Below are positions 6,744 through 9,001 of a stretch of DNA of 9,001 nt, one piece after another. The position numbers were made by a program, and so were the translations under genes. The DNA comes from an uncultured Carnobacterium sp. (lineage in GTDB: Bacteria > Bacillota > Bacilli > Lactobacillales > Aerococcaceae). The notes below the pieces were generated by a model, which saw only the letters and a program-made list of their open reading frames with translations, ran no database searches and had not been told where the DNA came from. How positions within the stretch are numbered: the stretch's first letter is position 1; each line of letters starts with the position of its first letter. The DNA lies in the NCBI GenBank assembly GCA_937967765.1, contig CALCML010000290.1, positions 1-9,001 on the forward strand. Reading direction: 5' to 3'.

Positions 6744-7674
6744 GCTACCAAAAATTATGATTATCGTGGGACCAACCGCGGTAGGGAAAACAGCTCTCAG
6801 TATTGAATTAGCAAAACACTTTAACGGCGAAATCATTAATGGAGATTCGCTTCAAGTGTATAAAGGTCTTGATATTGGAACTGCAAAAGTTACTGAGGAA
6901 GAAAAAGAAGGCGTTCCTCACCACTTGCTCGATATTTGTGAGTGGGATGAACCTTTTACTGCAAGTGACTTTAAAGAAAAGGCAGAAGCAGCTATTGCAG
7001 ACATTTCGAGTCGTGGGAAACTACCGATTATCGTCGGTGGCACTGGTCTCTATATCGAAGGTTTATTATATGGATTCCATTATAGTGGTGAGGGTTCGAA
7101 TGATCCTGCCTATCGTTTGCTAAAAGAAAAAGAACTAGAAGAAAAAGGCTCTGAAGTTCTTTGGGACGAATTGAATACAGTAGATCCAGAAGCTGCTTCG
7201 AAGATTTCGGTCAATAATCCCAGACGTGTGATTCGTGCACTAGAAGTCATTCATGCGACTGGCAAGAAGTTTTCAAGCCTCGAAATTCAAAAGACCCCAC
7301 ACTATGATGCGTTTATTATTGGTTTAAATACAGACCGTGCGCTTCTATATGAGCGTATTAATTTGCGTGTAGAATTGATGAGTGAGGCTGGTCTTGAAGA
7401 AGAAGCAAGAGATTTATATGAAAAATCAAAAGGCCTTGATATCCAGTCGATTAGTGGAATTGGATATAAGGAATGGATTCCGTATTTTGAAGGGGAACAA
7501 TCTCGTGAGGCGATTATTGCGACCATTCAACAAAATTCAAGACGGTACGCGAAACGACAATTAACGTGGTTTAGAAATCGACTACCCCAGATTCGTTGGG
7601 TGAATTTATTAGAGAATCTAAAAGATAAAGAAGAACTATTAGAAGAACTATCAGCTTTTGTAGAGGAGGGATAG
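6733..7674 (+). CDS. miaA: tRNA dimethylallyltransferase MiaA
   Basis: MiaA transfers a dimethylallyl group from dimethylallyl diphosphate to N6 of A37 in tRNAs that read codons beginning with U, improving decoding. The 313 residues are standard. The P-loop is GPTAVGKT (13-20). D38 of GDSLQVYKGLDIGTAK (37-52) is the expected catalytic base. VGGTGLYI (101-108), NNPRRVIRALEV (161-172), SGIGYKEW (241-248) and RRYAKRQLTWFR (270-281) complete the family pattern. ATG 6733 follows AAGGAG (6723-6728) at a short 4-base spacing and lies inside the last codons of ugpQ, an 11-base overlap that implies coupling. Near the 3' end a 12-base unit (7630-7641) is tandemly duplicated with one mismatch (7642-7653), encoding EELL-EELS. 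hfq, which follows miaA in Bacillus, is absent; hflX follows directly. Confidence 0.96.
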   Translation: MSDKLPKIMIIVGPTAVGKTALSIELAKHFNGEIINGDSLQVYKGLDIGTAKVTEEEKEGVPHHLLDICEWDEPFTASDFKEKAEAAIADISSRGKLPIIVGGTGLYIEGLLYGFHYSGEGSNDPAYRLLKEKELEEKGSEVLWDELNTVDPEAASKISVNNPRRVIRALEVIHATGKKFSSLEIQKTPHYDAFIIGLNTDRALLYERINLRVELMSEAGLEEEARDLYEKSKGLDIQSISGIGYKEWIPYFEGEQSREAIIATIQQNSRRYAKRQLTWFRNRLPQIRWVNLLENLKDKEELLEELSAFVEEG

Positions 7675-7675
7675 A

Positions 7676-8878
7676 ATGGAACAAAGAGAACGCGTATTAA
7701 TCGTAAGCGTACAAACGACGCAAACGGATGAAGATTTCGCATATGCTAACCAAGAGTTGGCGCAATTAGTCGATACAGCGATGGGGGAAGTGGTTGCCAC
7801 TGTGACTCAAAAACGTGAGTCGATTAGTGGACGTACCCTTGTTGGAAAAGGAAAAGTGGAAGAAATCAGCCATCTTGTCGATGAACTAGAAGTGGACCTT
7901 GTTGTATTCTATCAATCGCTCACAGGTTCGATAGTGAAAAATCTCAATGAATCGATTAACTGTCGTATCATTGACCGTGTGCAATTGATTTTAGATATTT
8001 TTGCAATGCGTGCTCGTTCTAAAGAAGGGAAACTTCAAGTACAGCTCGCGCAATTAAACTACTTACTACCTCGTCTTTCAGGGCAACGAGAAGGCTTGTC
8101 TCGTCAAGGTGGGGGGATTGGTACTCGTGGTCCAGGGGAAACGCGTTTAGAAACCGATAGACGTTATATTCGTAAGCAAATCCAAGATATCGAAGAACAG
8201 TTAGAACAAATTAAGAAACATCGTGAACGTTCACGGGAGAAAAGAAAGAGTTCAAACGGGTTCCAGCTTGGATTAATTGGATATACGAATGCTGGGAAGT
8301 CTACGATTTTAAATCAATTAACGCAGGCGGGTACTTACCAAATGGACCAATTGTTTGCGACATTGGATCCATTAACAAGACAGGTGGACTTGTTCCCGAA
8401 CTTCGAAGTAACCTTAACGGATACGGTAGGATTTATTCAAGAGTTACCAACGACATTGATACATGCGTTTGAATCGACACTTGAAGAAAGTGCCGATGTC
8501 GATTTATTAGTTCATGTGGTGGATGCGTCAAACGCGCAGTTCTCGCTACATGAAAAGACAGTCATCGATTTAGTAAATGACTTGAAAATGCAAGAAATCC
8601 CAATGGTCACAGTCTATAATAAGACAGACTTAATCGAAGGCGAATTCCAACCTAACCTTTATCCATCGATTCAAATTTCTGCAGTGAATGAAGCAGATGT
8701 GGAACGATTAAAAGCTTTCTTAAAAGAACAAGTAAAAGCGCAAATGACTTACTATGAAGAGTGGTTAGAGGTGACGGAAACGAAAGAGTTAAATCAGCTT
8801 CAACAGCGTACTCTTGTGGAGTCATTAAACTATGACGAAGAAAAAAATCAATATTGCGTCAAATGGTATCGAAAATAA
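7676..8878 (+). CDS. hflX: Ribosome-associated GTPase HflX
   Basis: HflX is an Obg-superfamily GTPase that binds the 50S subunit and splits stalled or stress-inactivated ribosomes. The 400 residues are near the usual length. The N-terminal HflX domain (about 20-165) contains SGRTLVGKGKVEEI (51-64) and the glycine-rich segment GGGIGTRGPGETRLETDRR (145-163). A helical linker (about 163-192) follows, then the G domain: G1 GYTNAGKST (202-210), G2 region FATLDPLTR (227-235), G3 DTVGF (249-253), G4 NKTD (315-318) and G5 SAV (335-337). A short C-terminal domain ends in VKWYRK. The second residue after D231 in the switch region is Leu, where Thr (DPTTR) is common. The gene begins one base after the miaA stop, with AGGAGG (7664-7669) at 6-base spacing. 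It is the last gene before the terminator. Confidence 0.96.
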   Translation: MEQRERVLIVSVQTTQTDEDFAYANQELAQLVDTAMGEVVATVTQKRESISGRTLVGKGKVEEISHLVDELEVDLVVFYQSLTGSIVKNLNESINCRIIDRVQLILDIFAMRARSKEGKLQVQLAQLNYLLPRLSGQREGLSRQGGGIGTRGPGETRLETDRRYIRKQIQDIEEQLEQIKKHRERSREKRKSSNGFQLGLIGYTNAGKSTILNQLTQAGTYQMDQLFATLDPLTRQVDLFPNFEVTLTDTVGFIQELPTTLIHAFESTLEESADVDLLVHVVDASNAQFSLHEKTVIDLVNDLKMQEIPMVTVYNKTDLIEGEFQPNLYPSIQISAVNEADVERLKAFLKEQVKAQMTYYEEWLEVTETKELNQLQQRTLVESLNYDEEKNQYCVKWYRK

Positions 8879-8886
8879 AAATATTT

Positions 8887-8920
8887 AACGGCTTGAAACT
8901 TTGAATTCAAGCCGTTTTTT
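8887..8920 (+). terminator. Intrinsic terminator after hflX
   Basis: AACGGCTTGAA (8887-8897) pairs perfectly with TTCAAGCCGTT (8906-8916), an 11-bp stem with an 8-base loop, followed by T's through 8920. An A-rich tract precedes it, starting nine bases after the hflX stop. This is the first convincing + strand terminator in the window, so it is the likely end of the whole folD-hflX transcript. The inner TTGAATTCAA (8901-8910) is itself a palindrome but would not make a stable stem alone. Confidence 0.93.
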
Positions 8921-8931
8921 GTGGCGTAGAT

Positions 8932-8960
8932 TTGTAATCTAACCCCAAAACGCGTATAAT
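8932..8960 (+). promoter_or_regulatory. Sigma-A type promoter for the next gene
   Basis: TTGTAA (8932-8937) and a perfect TATAAT (8955-8960) are separated by 17 bases, giving an expected transcription start near 8966-8968. It lies just after the hflX terminator and before a strong ribosome binding site, AGGAGG (8982-8987). This is the best promoter match in the window. The TGTAA within the -35 box resembles one half of a GlnR site (TGTNA-N7-TNACA), but the second half is not present at the required spacing. Confidence 0.8.
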
Positions 8961-8992
8961 ATTGAAGATAAGGAATTTTTCAGGAGGCCATC

Positions 8993-9001
8993 ATGAAAGA
9001 G
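8993..9001 (+). CDS. Start of an unidentified gene, cut by the window edge
   Basis: ATG AAA GAG (M-K-E) follows AGGAGG (8982-8987) at 5-base spacing and a good promoter, so a gene almost certainly begins here. Three codons cannot identify it. In Bacillus, miaA and hflX lie upstream of glnR-glnA, and streptococcal GlnR proteins begin with MKE, so the MerR-family nitrogen repressor glnR is a reasonable guess from gene order only. Confidence 0.6.

Noticed and set aside
8615..8620. TATAAT inside hflX as an internal promoter
   Set aside because: There is no -35 box at 16-18 bases; the nearest TTGAAA is 27 bases away. It is explained by the codons of the G4 region.

Overview
This window looks like chromosomal housekeeping DNA from a low-to-moderate GC Firmicute, most likely a member of Lactobacillales. 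The evidence is the purine-rich AGGAGG-type ribosome binding sites, the gene order folD-xseA-xseB-ispA-tlyA-recN followed by miaA-hflX, and the absence of dxs beside ispA and of hfq beside miaA. A Carnobacteriaceae/Granulicatella-like source is possible, but that is a guess. No mobile element, CRISPR array, phage gene, tRNA or rRNA was seen.

Layout. Bases 1-186 are non-coding: a 50-base hairpin at the left edge, then a 20-bp perfect palindrome with a second partial copy, AT-rich DNA, and the folD ribosome binding site. Bases 187-8878 hold eight same-strand genes with almost no intergenic space: folD, xseA, xseB, ispA, tlyA, recN, ugpQ and miaA, then hflX as the last complete gene of the run. 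Gaps are at most 12 bases, and xseA/xseB, recN/ugpQ and ugpQ/miaA overlap, so a single transcript with translational coupling is likely. A strong intrinsic terminator (8887-8920) closes the run. A new promoter (TTGTAA, 17-base spacer, TATAAT) and ribosome binding site then lead into a gene of which only three codons (M-K-E) are visible. By synteny with other Firmicutes it could be glnR, but this cannot be shown here.

Function. The cluster combines one-carbon metabolism (FolD), DNA repair (exonuclease VII XseA/XseB and RecN), isoprenoid chain elongation (IspA, supplying C15 diphosphate toward undecaprenyl and other lipids), RNA modification (TlyA, MiaA), glycerophosphodiester recycling (UgpQ) and ribosome rescue or splitting (HflX). 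MiaA and IspA are loosely linked because both use allylic diphosphates. Otherwise this is a conserved mixed housekeeping operon rather than a single pathway.

I found no convincing undescribed system. The points most worth a second look are the palindromic operator-like site and hairpin ahead of folD, the Asn in the second Asp-rich motif of IspA, the missing argR between tlyA and recN, and the apparent fusion of two normally separate gene blocks at the recN/ugpQ junction.
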